Assembly: GCA_963210315.1 (NCBI GenBank)
Contig: OY723295.1
Span: 2,024,501-2,088,500 of the forward strand
Reading direction: 5' to 3'
Length of the DNA stretch: 64,000 nt
Origin: Rhynchopus euleeides
Taxonomy: Eukaryota; Euglenozoa; Diplonemea; Diplonemida; Diplonemidae
Part shown: positions 37,194-50,840 of the stretch, one piece after another
Layout: the number at the start of each line of letters is the position of its first letter
Numbering within the stretch: the first letter of the stretch is position 1
Program-made: the position numbers and the translations under genes
Notes under the pieces: model-generated
Told to the model about the DNA's origin: nothing
What the model saw: the letters and a program-made list of their open reading frames with translations, nothing else
Databases searched by the model: none

Positions 37194-39140
37194 CATTGAG
37201 ATCTTGGCAAAATCATGAGCTGCCTGCATTCAGATCTTGGCAAAACCATGAGCTGCCTGTATTCAGATCTTGGCAAAGCCATGAGCTGCCTGCATTCAGA
37301 TCTTGGCAAAATCATGAGCTGCCTGCATTCAGATCTTGGCAAAATCATGAGCTGCGTGCATTCACATCTTGGCAAAACCATGAGCTGCCTGCATTCAGAT
37401 CTTGGCAAAACCATGAGCTCCCTGCATTCAGATCTTGGCAAAATCATGAGCTGCGTGCATTCAGATCTTGGCAAAACCATGAGCTGCCTGCATTCAGATC
37501 TTGGCAAAACCATGAGCTGCCTGCATTCAGATCTTGGCAAAATCATGAGCTGCCTGCATTCAGATCTTGGCAAAATCATGAGCTGCCTGCACTCAGATCT
37601 TGGCAAAATCATGAGCTGCCTGCATTCAGATCTTGGCAAAATCATGAGCTGCCTGCATTCAGATCTTCGCAAAACCATGAGCTGCCTGCATTCAGATCTT
37701 GGCAGAATCATGTGCTGCGTGCATTCAGATCTTCGCAAAACCATGAGCTGCCTGCATTCAGATCTTGTCAAAATCATGAGCTGCCTGCATTCAGATCTTG
37801 GCAAAATCATGAGCTGCGTGCATTCAGATCTTGGCAAAACCATGAGCTGCCTGCATTCAGATCTTGTCAAAATCATGAGCTGCCTGCATTCAGATCTTGG
37901 CAAAATCATGACCTGCGTGCATTCAGATCTTGGCAAAACCATGAGCTGCCTGCATTCAGATCTTGGCAAAATCATGAGCTGCCTGCATTCAGATCTTGGC
38001 AAAATCATGAGCTGCCTGCATTCAGATCTTGGCAAAATCATGAGCTGCCTGCATTCAGATCTTGGCAAAATCATGAGCTGCCTGCATTCAGATCTTGGCA
38101 AAATCATGAGCTGCCTGCATTCAGATCTTGGCAAAATCATGAGCTGCCTGCATTCAGATCTTGGCAAAATCATGAGCTGCCTGCATTCAGATCTTGGCAA
38201 AATCATGAGCTGCCTGCATTCAGATCTTGGCAAAAACATGAGCTGCCTGCATTCAGATCTTGGCAAAATCATGATCTGCCTGCATTCAGATCTTGGCAAA
38301 ATCATGAGCTGCGTGCATTCAGATCTTGGCAAAACCATGAGCTGCCTGCATTCAGATCTTGGCAGAACCATGAGCTGCCTGTATTCAGATCTTGGCAAAA
38401 CCATGAGCTGCCTGCATTCAGATCTTGGCAAAATCATGAGCTGCCTGCATTCAGATCTTGGCAAAGTCATGAGCTGCGTGCATTCAGATCTTGGCAAAAC
38501 CATGAGCTGCCTGCATTCAGATCTTGGCAAAACCATGAGCTGCCTGCATTCAGATCTTGACAAAATCATGAGCTGCCTGCATTCAGATCTTGGCAAAATC
38601 ATGAGCTGCCTGCATTCAGATCTTGGCAAAACCATGAGCTGCCTGCATTCAGATCTTGGCAAAATCATGAGCTGCGTGCATTCAGATCTTGGCAAAACCA
38701 TGAGCTGCCTGCATTCAGATCTTGGCAAAACCATGAGCTGCCTGCATTCAGATCTTGGCAAAACCATGAGCTGCCTGCATTCAGATCTTGGCAAAATCAT
38801 GAGCTGCGTGCATTCAGATCTTGGCAAAATCATGAGCTGCCTGCATTCAGATCTTGGCAACATCATGAGCTGCCTGCATTTAGATCTTGGCAAAACCATG
38901 AGCTGCCTGCATTCAGATCTTGGCAAAACCATGAGCTGCCTGCATTCAGATCTTGGCAAAAACATGAGCTGCCTGCATTCAGATCTTGGCAAAATCATGA
39001 GCTGCCTGCATTCAGATCTTGGCAAGGTCATGAGCTGCGTGCATTCAGATCTTGGCAAAACCATGAGCTGCCTGCATTCAGATCTTGGCAAAACCATGAG
39101 CTGCCTGTATTCAGATCTTGGCAAAACCATGAGCTGCCTG
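37194..39140 (+). repeat. CATTGAG-headed higher-order repeat, copy B (59 units)
   Basis: Head at 37194, CATTCACATC at 37359. It adds ATCATGTGCTGCGTG near 37708 and ATCATGATCTGCC near 38270, both also seen in the copies at 57 and 59 kb. This places copy B closer to those distant copies than to its neighbour copy A. Confidence 0.85.
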
Positions 39141-39305
39141 CATTGAGATCTTGGCAAAATCATGAGCTGCCTGCATTCAGATCTTGGCAAAATCATGAGC
39201 TGCCTGCATTCAGATCTTGGCAAAACCATGAGCTGCCTGCATTCAGATCTTGGCAAAACCATGAGCTGCCTGTATTCAGATCTTGGCAAAACCATGAGCT
39301 GCCTG

Positions 39306-41668
39306 CATTGAGATCTTGGCAAAATCATGAGCTGCCTGCATTCAGATCTTGGCAAAACCATGAGCTGCCTGCATTCAGATCTTGGCAAAACCATGAGCTG
39401 CCTGTATTCAGATCTTGGCAAAACCATGAGCTGCCTGCATTGAGATCTTGGCAAAACCATGAGCTGCCTGCATTGAGATCTTGGCAAAATCATGAGCTGC
39501 GTGCATTCAGATCTTGGCAAAACCATGAGCTGCCTGCATTCAGATCTTGGCAAAACCATGAGCTGCCTGTATTCAGATCTTGGCAAAACCATGAGCTGCC
39601 TGCATTCAGATCTTGGCAAAATCATGAGCTGCCTGCATTCAGATCTTGGCAAAATCATGAGCTGCGTGCATTCAGATCTTGGCAAAACCATGAGCTGCCT
39701 GCATTCAGATCTTGGCAAAACCATGAGCTGCCTGCATTCAGATCTTGGCAAAATCATGAGCTGCCTGCATTCAGATCTTGGCAAAATCATGAGCTGCCTG
39801 CATTCAGATCTTGGCAAAACCATGAGCTGCCTGCATTCAGATCTTGGCAAAACCATGAGCTGCCTGCATTCAGATCTTGGCAAAATCATGAGCTGCCTGC
39901 ATTCAGATCTTGGCAAAATCATGAGCTGCCTGCATTCAGATCTTGGCAAAGTCATGAGCTGCGTGCATTCAGATCTTGGCAAAACCATGAGCTGCCTGCA
40001 TTCAGATCTTGGCAAAATCATGAGCTGCGTGCATTCAGATCTTGGCAAAACCATGAGCTGCCTGTATTCAGATCTTGGCAAAACCATGAGCTGCCTGCAT
40101 TGAGATCTTGGCAAAATCATGAGCTGCCTGCATTCAGATCTTGGCAAAACCATGAGCTGCCTGCATTCAGATCTTGGCAAAACCATGAGCTGCCTGCATT
40201 GAGATCTTGGCAAAACCATGAGCTGCCTGCATTGAGATCTTGGCAAAATCATGAGCTGCGTGCATTCAGATCTTGGCAAAACCATGAGCTGCCTGCATTC
40301 AGATCTTGGCAAAACCATGAGCTGCCTGTATTCAGATCTTGGCAAAACCATGAGCTGCCTGCATTGAGATCTTGGCAAAACCATGAGCTGCCTGCATTGA
40401 GATCTTGGCAAAATCATGAGCTGCGTGCATTCAGATCTTGGCAAAACCATGAGCTGCCTGCATTCAGATCTTGGCAAAACCATGAGCTGCCTGTATTCAG
40501 ATCTTGGCAAAACCATGAGCTGCCTGCATTCAGATCTTGGCAAAACCATGAGCTGCCTGCATTCAGATCTTGGCAAAATCATGAGCTGCGTGCATTCAGA
40601 TCTTGGCAAAACCATGAGCTGCCTGCATTCAGATCTTGGCAAAACCATGAGCTGCCTGCATTCAGATCTTGGCAAAATCATGAGCTGCGTGCATTCAGAT
40701 CTTGGCAAAATCATGAGCTGCCTGCATTCAGATCTTGGCAAAACCATGAGCTGCCTGCATTCAGATCTTGGCAAAACCATGAGCTGCCTGCATTCAGATC
40801 TTGGCAAAATCATGAGCTGCCTGCATTCAGATCTTGGCAAAATCATGAGCTGCCTGCACTCAGATCTTGGCAAAATCATGAGCTGCCTGCATTCAGATCT
40901 TGGCAAAATCATGAGCTGCCTGCATTCAGATCTTGGCAAAACCATGAGCTGCCTGCATTCAGATCTTGGCAAAATCATGAGCTGCGTGCATTCAGATCTT
41001 GGCAAAACCATGAGCTGCCTGCATTCAGATCTTGGCAAAATCATGAGCTGCCTGCATTCAGATCTTGGCAAAATCATGAGCTGCCTGCATTCAGATCTTG
41101 GCAAAACCATGAGCTGCCTGCATTCAGATCTTGGCAAAATCATGAGCTGCCTGCATTCAGATCTTGGCAAAACCATGAGCTGCCTGCATTCAGATCTTGG
41201 CAAAATCATGAGCTGCCTGCATTCAGATCTTGGCAAAATCATGAGCTGCCTGCATTCAGATCTTGGCAAAGTCATGAGCTGCGTGCATTCAGATCTTGGC
41301 AAAACCATGAGCTGCCTGCATTCAGATCTTGGCAAAATCATGAGCTGCCTGCATTCAGATCTTGGCAAAACCATGAGCTGCCTGCATTCAGATCTTGGCA
41401 AAACCATGAGCTGCCTGTATTCAGATCTTGGCAAAACCATGAGCTGCCTGCATTCAGATCTTGGCAAAATCATGAGCTGCCTGCATTCAGATCTTGGCAA
41501 AGTCATGAGCTGCGTGCATTCAGATCTTGGCAAAACCATGAGCTGCCTGCATTCAGATCTTGGCAAAATCATGAGCTGCGTGCATTCAGATCTTGGCAAA
41601 ACCATGAGCTGCCTGCATTCAGATCTTGGCAAAACCATGAGCTGCCTGCATTCAGATCTTGGCAAAAT
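39306..41668 (+). repeat. Long-range duplicated segment, first copy (offset 22,242 bp)
   Basis: CATTGAG units at 39306, 39438, 39471, 40098, 40197, 40230, 40362 and 40395 and a CACTCAG unit at 40857 all recur 22,242 bp (674 units) later. The eight stop units form a barcode with spacings 132, 33, 627, 99, 33, 132 and 33 bp. The match ends near 41668, where a CTGCGTG unit here faces CTGCCTG in the second copy. Confidence 0.9.
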
Positions 41669-43350
41669 CATGAGCTGCGTGCATTCAGATCTTGGCAAAA
41701 TCATGAGCTGCCTGCATTCAGATCTTGGCAAAACCATGAGCTGCCTGCATTCAGATCTTGGCAAAACCATGAGCTGCCTGCATTCAGATCTTGGCAAAAT
41801 CATGAGCTGCCTGCATTCAGATCTTGGCAAAATCATGAGCTGCCTGCACTCAGATCTTGGCAAAATCATGAGCTGCCTGCATTCAGATCTTGGCAAAATC
41901 ATGAGCTGCCTGCATTCAGATCTTGGCAAAACCATGAGCTGCCTGCATTCAGATCTTGGCAAAATCATGAGCTGCGTGCATTCAGATCTTGGCAAAACCA
42001 TGAGCTGCCTGCATTCAGATCTTGGCAAAATCATGAGCTGCCTGCATTCAGATCTTGGCAAAATCATGAGCTGCCTGCATTCAGATCTTGGCAAAACCAT
42101 GAGCTGCCTGCATTCAGATCTTGGCAAAATCATGAGCTGCCTGCATTCAGATCTTGGCAAAACCATGAGCTGCCTGCATTCAGATCTTGGCAAAACCATG
42201 AGCTGCCTGCATTCAGATCTTGGCAAAATCATGAGCTGCCTGCATTCAGATCTTGGCAAAGTCATGAGCTGCGTGCATTCAGATCTTGGCAAAACCATGA
42301 GCTGCCTGCATTCAGATCTTGGCAAAATCATGAGCTGCCTGCATTCAGATCTTGGCAAAACCATGAGCTGCCTGCATTCAGATCTTGGCAAAACCATGAG
42401 CTGCCTGTATTCAGATCTTGGCAAAACCATGAGCTGCCTGCATTCAGATCTTGGCAAAATCATGAGCTGCCTGCATTCAGATCTTGGCAAAACCATGAGC
42501 TGCCTGCATTCAGATCTTGGCAAAACCATGAGCTGCCTGCATTCAGATCTTGGCAAAATCATGAGCTGCCTGCATTCAGATCTTGGCAAAATCATGAGCT
42601 GCCTGCATTCAGATCTTGGCAAAGTCATGAGCTGCGTGCATTCAGATCTTGGCAAAACCATGAGCTGCCTGCATTCAGATCTTGGCAAAATCATGAGCTG
42701 CCTGCATTCAGATCTTGGCAAAACCATGAGCTGCCTGCATTCAGATCTTGGCAAAACCATGAGCTGCCTGTATTCAGATCTTGGCAAAACCATGAGCTGC
42801 CTGCATTCAGATCTTGGCAAAATCATGAGCTGCCTGCATTCAGATCTTGGCAAAGTCATGAGCTGCGTGCATTCAGATCTTGGCAAAACCATGAGCTGCC
42901 TGCATTCAGATCTTGGCAAAATCATGAGCTGCGTGCATTCAGATCTTGGCAAAACCATGAGCTGCCTGCATTCAGATCTTGGCAAAACCATGAGCTGCCT
43001 GCATTCAGATCTTGGCAAAATCATGAGCTGCCTGCATTCAGATCTTGGCAAAATCATGAGCTGCCTGTATTCAGATCTTGGCAAAATCATGAGCTGCCTG
43101 CATTCAGATCTTGGCAAAACCATGAGCTGCCTGCATTCAGATCTTGGCAAAATGATGAGCTGCCTGCATTCAGATCTTGGCAAAATCATGAGCTGCCTGC
43201 ATTCAGATCTTGGCAAAATCATGAGCTGCGTGCATTCAGATCTTGGCAAAACCATGAGCTGCCTGCATTCAGATCTTGGCAAAACCATGAGCTGCCTGTA
43301 TTCAGATCTTGGCAAAACCATGAGCTGCCTGCATTCAGATCTTGGCAAAA
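41498..43350 (+). repeat. 65-unit higher-order repeat, first copy (offset 2145 bp)
   Basis: Markers shared with the block 2145 bp on include CACTCAG (41847 and 43992), CAAAGTC (41498 and 43643; 42851 and 44996) and the unique AAAATGATG variant (ATGATG at 43152 and 45297). The same CACTCAG context also occurs 990 bp upstream at 40857, so a 30-unit partial copy precedes this one. Confidence 0.88.
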
Positions 43351-43642
43351 TCATGAGCTGCCTGCATTCAGATCTTGGCAAAATCATGAGCTGCCTGCAT
43401 TCAGATCTTGGCAAAGTCATGAGCTGCGTGCATTCAGATCTTGGCAAAACCATGAGCTGCCTGCATTCAGATCTTGGCAAAATCATGAGCTGCCTGCATT
43501 CAGATCTTGGCAAAACCATGAGCTGCCTGCATTCAGATCTTGGCAAAACCATGAGCTGCCTGTATTCAGATCTTGGCAAAACCATGAGCTGCCTGCATTC
43601 AGATCTTGGCAAAATCATGAGCTGCCTGCATTCAGATCTTGG

Positions 43643-45495
43643 CAAAGTCATGAGCTGCGTGCATTCAGATCTTGGCAAAACCATGAGCTGCCTGCATTCA
43701 GATCTTGGCAAAATCATGAGCTGCGTGCATTCAGATCTTGGCAAAACCATGAGCTGCCTGCATTCAGATCTTGGCAAAACCATGAGCTGCCTGCATTCAG
43801 ATCTTGGCAAAATCATGAGCTGCGTGCATTCAGATCTTGGCAAAATCATGAGCTGCCTGCATTCAGATCTTGGCAAAACCATGAGCTGCCTGCATTCAGA
43901 TCTTGGCAAAACCATGAGCTGCCTGCATTCAGATCTTGGCAAAATCATGAGCTGCCTGCATTCAGATCTTGGCAAAATCATGAGCTGCCTGCACTCAGAT
44001 CTTGGCAAAATCATGAGCTGCCTGCATTCAGATCTTGGCAAAATCATGAGCTGCCTGCATTCAGATCTTGGCAAAACCATGAGCTGCCTGCATTCAGATC
44101 TTGGCAAAATCATGAGCTGCGTGCATTCAGATCTTGGCAAAACCATGAGCTGCCTGCATTCAGATCTTGGCAAAATCATGAGCTGCCTGCATTCAGATCT
44201 TGGCAAAATCATGAGCTGCCTGCATTCAGATCTTGGCAAAACCATGAGCTGCCTGCATTCAGATCTTGGCAAAATCATGAGCTGCCTGCATTCAGATCTT
44301 GGCAAAACCATGAGCTGCCTGCATTCAGATCTTGGCAAAACCATGAGCTGCCTGCATTCAGATCTTGGCAAAATCATGAGCTGCCTGCATTCAGATCTTG
44401 GCAAAGTCATGAGCTGCGTGCATTCAGATCTTGGCAAAACCATGAGCTGCCTGCATTCAGATCTTGGCAAAATCATGAGCTGCCTGCATTCAGATCTTGG
44501 CAAAACCATGAGCTGCCTGCATTCAGATCTTGGCAAAACCATGAGCTGCCTGTATTCAGATCTTGGCAAAACCATGAGCTGCCTGCATTCAGATCTTGGC
44601 AAAATCATGAGCTGCCTGCATTCAGATCTTGGCAAAACCATGAGCTGCCTGCATTCAGATCTTGGCAAAACCATGAGCTGCCTGCATTCAGATCTTGGCA
44701 AAATCATGAGCTGCCTGCATTCAGATCTTGGCAAAATCATGAGCTGCCTGCATTCAGATCTTGGCAAAGTCATGAGCTGCGTGCATTCAGATCTTGGCAA
44801 AACCATGAGCTGCCTGCATTCAGATCTTGGCAAAATCATGAGCTGCCTGCATTCAGATCTTGGCAAAACCATGAGCTGCCTGCATTCAGATCTTGGCAAA
44901 ACCATGAGCTGCCTGTATTCAGATCTTGGCAAAACCATGAGCTGCCTGCATTCAGATCTTGGCAAAATCATGAGCTGCCTGCATTCAGATCTTGGCAAAG
45001 TCATGAGCTGCGTGCATTCAGATCTTGGCAAAACCATGAGCTGCCTGCATTCAGATCTTGGCAAAATCATGAGCTGCGTGCATTCAGATCTTGGCAAAAC
45101 CATGAGCTGCCTGCATTCAGATCTTGGCAAAACCATGAGCTGCCTGCATTCAGATCTTGGCAAAATCATGAGCTGCCTGCATTCAGATCTTGGCAAAATC
45201 ATGAGCTGCCTGTATTCAGATCTTGGCAAAATCATGAGCTGCCTGCATTCAGATCTTGGCAAAACCATGAGCTGCCTGCATTCAGATCTTGGCAAAATGA
45301 TGAGCTGCCTGCATTCAGATCTTGGCAAAATCATGAGCTGCCTGCATTCAGATCTTGGCAAAATCATGAGCTGCGTGCATTCAGATCTTGGCAAAACCAT
45401 GAGCTGCCTGCATTCAGATCTTGGCAAAACCATGAGCTGCCTGTATTCAGATCTTGGCAAAACCATGAGCTGCCTGCATTCAGATCTTGGCAAAA
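43643..45495 (+). repeat. 65-unit higher-order repeat, second copy (offset 2145 bp)
   Basis: Matches 41498-43350 in unit order to about 45495, then diverges. Its end passes into a 34-unit (1122-bp) offset pair: ATGATG at 45297 and 46419, CATAAG at 45662 and 46784, CATTCGG at 45741 and 46863. Confidence 0.88.
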
Positions 45496-46484
45496 CCATG
45501 AGCTGCCTGCATTCAGATCTTGGCAAAATCATGAGCTGCGTGCATTCAGATCTTGGCAAAACCATGAGCTGCCTGCATTCAGATCTTGGCAAAACCATGA
45601 GCTGCCTGTATTCAGATCTTGGCAAAACCATGAGCTGCCTGCATTCAGATCTTGGCAAAACCATAAGCTGCCTGCATTTAGATCTTGGCAAAATCATGAG
45701 CTGCCTGTATTCAGATCTTGGCAAAATCATGAGCTGCGTGCATTCGGATCTTGGCAAAATCATGAGCTGCCTGCATTTAGATCTTGGCAAAATCATGAGC
45801 TGCCTGTATTCAGATCTTGGCAAAATCATGAGCTGCCTGCATTCAGATCTTGGCAAAACCATGAGCTGCCTGCATTCAGATCTTGGCAAAACCATGAGCT
45901 GCCTGCATTCAGATCTTGGCAAAATCATGAGCTGCCTGCATTCAGATCTTGGCAAAACCATGAGCTGCCTGCATTCAGATCTTGGCAAAACCATGAGCTG
46001 CCTGTATTCAGATCTTGGCAAAACCATGAGCTGCCTGCATTCAGATCTTGGCAAAATCATGAGCTGCCTGCATTCAGATCTTGGCAAAGTCATGAGCTGC
46101 GTGCATTCAGATCTTGGCAAAACCATGAGCTGCCTGCATTCAGATCTTGGCAAAATCATGAGCTGCGTGCATTCAGATCTTGGCAAAACCATGAGCTGCC
46201 TGCATTCAGATCTTGGCAAAACCATGAGCTGCCTGCATTCAGATCTTGGCAAAATCATGAGCTGCCTGCATTCAGATCTTGGCAAAATCATGAGCTGCCT
46301 GCATTCAGATCTTGGCAAAATCATGAGCTGCCTGTATTCAGATCTTGGCAAAATCATGAGCTGCCTGCATTCAGATCTTGGCAAAACCATGAGCTGCCTG
46401 CATTCAGATCTTGGCAAAATGATGAGCTGCCTGCATTCAGATCTTGGCAAAATCATGAGCTGCCTGCATTCAGATCTTGGCAAA

Positions 46485-49400
46485 ATCATGAGCTGCGTGC
46501 ATTCAGATCTTGGCAAAACCATGAGCTGCCTGCATTCAGATCTTGGCAAAACCATGAGCTGCCTGTATTCAGATCTTGGCAAAACCATGAGCTGCCTGCA
46601 TTCAGATCTTGGCAAAACCATGAGCTGCCTGCATTCAGATCTTGGCAAAATCATGAGCTGCGTGCATTCAGATCTTGGCAAAACCATGAGCTGCCTGCAT
46701 TCAGATCTTGGCAAAACCATGAGCTGCCTGTATTCAGATCTTGGCAAAACCATGAGCTGCCTGCATTCAGATCTTGGCAAAACCATAAGCTGCCTGCATT
46801 TAGATCTTGGCAAAATCATGAGCTGCCTGTATTCAGATCTTGGCAAAATCATGAGCTGCGTGCATTCGGATCTTGGCAAAATCATGAGCTGCCTGCATTT
46901 AGATCTTGGCAAAATCATGAGCTGCCTGTATTCAGATCTTGGCAAAATCATGAGCTGCCTGCATTCAGATCTTGGCAAAACCATGAGCTGCCTGCATTTA
47001 GATCTTGGCAAAATCATGAGCTGCCTGTATTCAGATCTTGGCAAAATCATGAGCTGCGTGCATTCAGATCTTGGCAAAACCATGAGCTGCCTGCATTCAG
47101 ATCTTGGCAAAACCATGAGCTGCCTGCATTCAGATCTTGGCAAAATCATGAGCTGCGTGCATTCAGATCTTGGCAGAACCATGAGCTGCCTGTATTCAGA
47201 TCTTGGCAAAATCATGAGCTGCGTGCATTCAGATCTTGGCAAAATCATGAGCTGCGTGCATTCAGATCTTGGCAAAACCATGAGCTGCCTGCATTTAGAT
47301 CTTGGCAAAATCATGAGCTGCCTGTATTCAGAGCTTGGCAAAATCATGAGCTGCCTGCATTCAGATCTTGGCAAAATCATGAGCTGCGTGCATTCAGATC
47401 TTGGCAAAACCATGATCTGCCTGCATTCAGATCTTGGCAAAATCATGAGCTGCCTGCATTCAGATCTTGGCAAAATCATGAGCTGCCTGCATTCAGATCT
47501 TGGCAAAATCATGAGCTGCCTGCACTCAGATCTTGGCAAAATCATGAGCTGCCTGCATTCAGATCTTGGCAAAATCATGAGCTGCGTGCATTCAGATCTT
47601 GGCAAAACCATGAGCTGCCTGCATTTAGATCTTGGCAAAATCATGAGCTGCCTGCATTCAGATCTTGGCAAAATCATGAGCTGCCTGCATTCAGATCTTG
47701 GCAAAATCATGAGCTGCCTGCATTTAGATCTTGGCAAAACCATGAGCTGCCTGCATTCAGATCTTGGCAAAACCATGAGCTGCCTGCATTCAGATCTTGG
47801 CAAAATCATGAGCTGCCTGCATTCAGATCTTGGCAAAGTCATGAGCTGCGTGCATTCAGATCTTGGCAAAACCATGAGCTGCCTGCATTCAGATCTTGGC
47901 AAAACCATGAGCTGCCTGTATTCAGATCTTGGCAAAACCATGAGCTGCCTGCATTGAGATCTTGGCAAAATCATGAGCTGCCTGCATTCAGATCTTGGCA
48001 AAATCATGAGCTGCCTGCATTCAGATCTTGGCAAAACCATGAGCTGCCTGCATTCAGATCTTGGCAAAACCATGAGCTGCCTGCATTCAGATCTTGGCAA
48101 AATCATGAGCTGCCTGCATTCAGATCTTGGCAAAACCATGAGCTGCCTGCATTCAGATCTTGGCAAAACCATGAGCTGCCTGCATTCAGATCTTGGCAAA
48201 ATCATGAGCTGCCTGCATTCAGATCTTGGCAAAATCATGAGCTGCCTGCATTCAGATCTTGGCAAAACCATGAGCTGCCTGCATTCAGATCTTGGCAAAA
48301 TCATGAGCTGCCTGCATTCAGATCTTGGCAAAACCATGAGCTGCCTGCATTCAGATCTTGGCAAAATCATGAGCTGCCTGCATTCAGATCTTGGCAAAAT
48401 CATGAGCTGCCTGCATTCAGATCTTGGCAAAGTCATGAGCTGCGTGCATTCAGATCTTGGCAAAACCATGAGCTGCCTGCATTCAGATCTTGGCAAAATC
48501 ATGAGCTGCCTGCATGCAGATCTTGGCAAAACCATGAGCTGCCTGTATTCAGATCTTGGCAAAACCATGAGCTGCCTGCATTCAGATCTTGGCAAAATCA
48601 TGAGCTGCCTGCATTGAGATCTTGGCAAAATCATGAGCTGCCTGCATGCAGATCTTGGCAAAACCATGAGCTGCCTGTATTCAGATCTTGGCAAAACCAT
48701 GAGCTGCCTGCATTCAGATCTTGGCAAAATCATGAGCTGCCTGCATTCAGATCTTGGCAAAACCATGAGCTGCCTGTATTCAGATCTTGGCAAAACCATG
48801 AGCTGCCTGCATTCAGATCTTGGCAAAACCATGAGCTGCCTGCATTCAGATCTTGGCAAAATCATGAGCTGCGTGCATTCAGATCTTGGCAAAACCATGA
48901 GCTGCCTGCATTCAGATCTTGGCAAAATCATGAGCTGCCTGTATTCAGATCTTGGCAAAACCATGAGCTGCCTGCATTCAGATCTTGGCAAAACCATGAG
49001 CTGCGTGCATTCAGATCTTGGCAAAATCATGAGCTGCCTGCATTCAGATCTTGGCAAAACCATGAGCTGCCTGCATTCAGATCTTGGCAAAATCATGAGC
49101 TGCGTGCATTCAGATCTTGGCAAAACCATGAGCTGCCTGCATTCAGATCTTGGCAGAACCATGAGCTGCCTGTATTCAGATCTTGGCAAAACCATGAGCT
49201 GCCTGCATTCAGATCTTGGCAAAGTCATGAGCTGCGTGCATTCAGATCTTGGCAAAACCATGAGCTGCCTGCATTCAGATCTTGGCAAAACCATGAGCTG
49301 CCTGCATTCAGATCTTGACAAAATCATGAGCTGCCTGCATTCAGATCTTGGCAAAATCATGAGCTGCCTGCATTCAGATCTTGGCAAAACCATGAGCTGC

Positions 49401-50130
49401 CTGCATTCAGATCTTGGCAAAATCATGAGCTGCGTGCATTCAGATCTTGGCAAAATCATGAGCTGCCTGCATTCAGATCTTGGCAAAGTCATGAGCTGCG
49501 TGCATTCAGATCTTGGCAAAACCATGAGCTGCCTGCATTCAGATCTTGGCAAAACCATGAGCTGCCTGCATTCAGATCTTGGCAAAATCATGAGCTGCCT
49601 GCATTCAGATCTTGGCAAAATCATGAGCTGCCTGCATTTAGATCTTGGCAAAACCATGAGCTGCCTGCATTCAGATCTTGGCAAAACCATGAGCTGCCTG
49701 CATTCAGATCTTGGCAAAAACATGAGCTGCCTGCATTCAGATCTTGGCAAAATCATGAGCTGCCTGCATTCAGATCTTGGGAAAGTCATGAGCTGCGTGC
49801 ATTCAGATCTTGGCAAAACCATGAGCTGCCTGCATTCAGATCTTGGCAAAACCATGAGCTGCCTGTATTCAGATCTTGGCAAAACCATGAGCTGCCTGCA
49901 TTGAGATCTTGGCAAAATCATGAGCTGCCTGCATTCAGATCTTGGCAAAATCATGAGCTGCCTGCATTCAGATCTTGGCAAAACCATGAGCTGCCTGCAT
50001 TCAGATCTTGGCAAAACCATGAGCTGCCTGCATTCAGATCTTGGCAAAATCATGAGCTGCCTGCATTCAGATCTTGGCAAAACCATGAGCTGCCTGCATT
50101 CAGATCTTGGAAAAACCATGAGCTGCCTGT
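46485..50130 (+). repeat. Large higher-order repeat, first copy (offset 4356/4224 bp)
   Basis: Shares CATAAG (46784), CATTCGG (46863), CATTGAG (47952) and CATGCAG (48513) with sites exactly 4356 bp downstream. It contains an extra four-unit insertion around 48612-48645 (a second CATTGAG and CATGCAG). After that the offset becomes 4224 bp, seen at CATTGAG 49899/54123 and TTGGAAAAACC near 50108/54332. Confidence 0.88.
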
Positions 50131-50840
50131 ATTCAGATCTTGGCAAAACCATGAGCTGCCTGCATTCAGATCTTGGCAAAATCATGAGCTGCCTGCATTC
50201 AGATCTTGGCAAAATCATGAGCTGCCTGCATTCAGATCTTGGCAAAACCATGAGCTGCCTGCATTCAGATCTTGGCAAAATCATGAGCTGCCTGCATTCA
50301 GATCTTGGCAAAACCATGAGCTGCCTGCATTCAGATCTTGGCAAAATCATGAGCTGCCTGCATTCAGATCTTGGCAAAATCATGAGCTGCCTGCATTCAG
50401 ATCTTGGCAAAGTCATGAGCTGCGTGCATTCAGATCTTGGCAAAACCATGAGCTGCCTGCATTCAGATCTTGGCAAAATCATGAGCTGCCTGCATGCAGA
50501 TCTTGGCAAAACCATGAGCTGCCTGTATTCAGATCTTGGCAAAACCATGAGCTGCCTGCATTCAGATCTTGGCAAAATCATGAGCTGCCTGCATTGAGAT
50601 CTTGGCAAAATCATGAGCTGCCTGCATGCAGATCTTGGCAAAACCATGAGCTGCCTGTATTCAGATCTTGGCAAAACCATGAGCTGCCTGCATTCAGATC
50701 TTGGCAAAATCATGAGCTGCCTGCATTCAGATCTTGGCAAAACCATGAGCTGCCTGTATTCAGATCTTGGCAAAACCATGAGCTGCCTGCATTCAGATCT
50801 TGGCAAAACCATGAGCTGCCTGCATTCAGATCTTGGCAAA

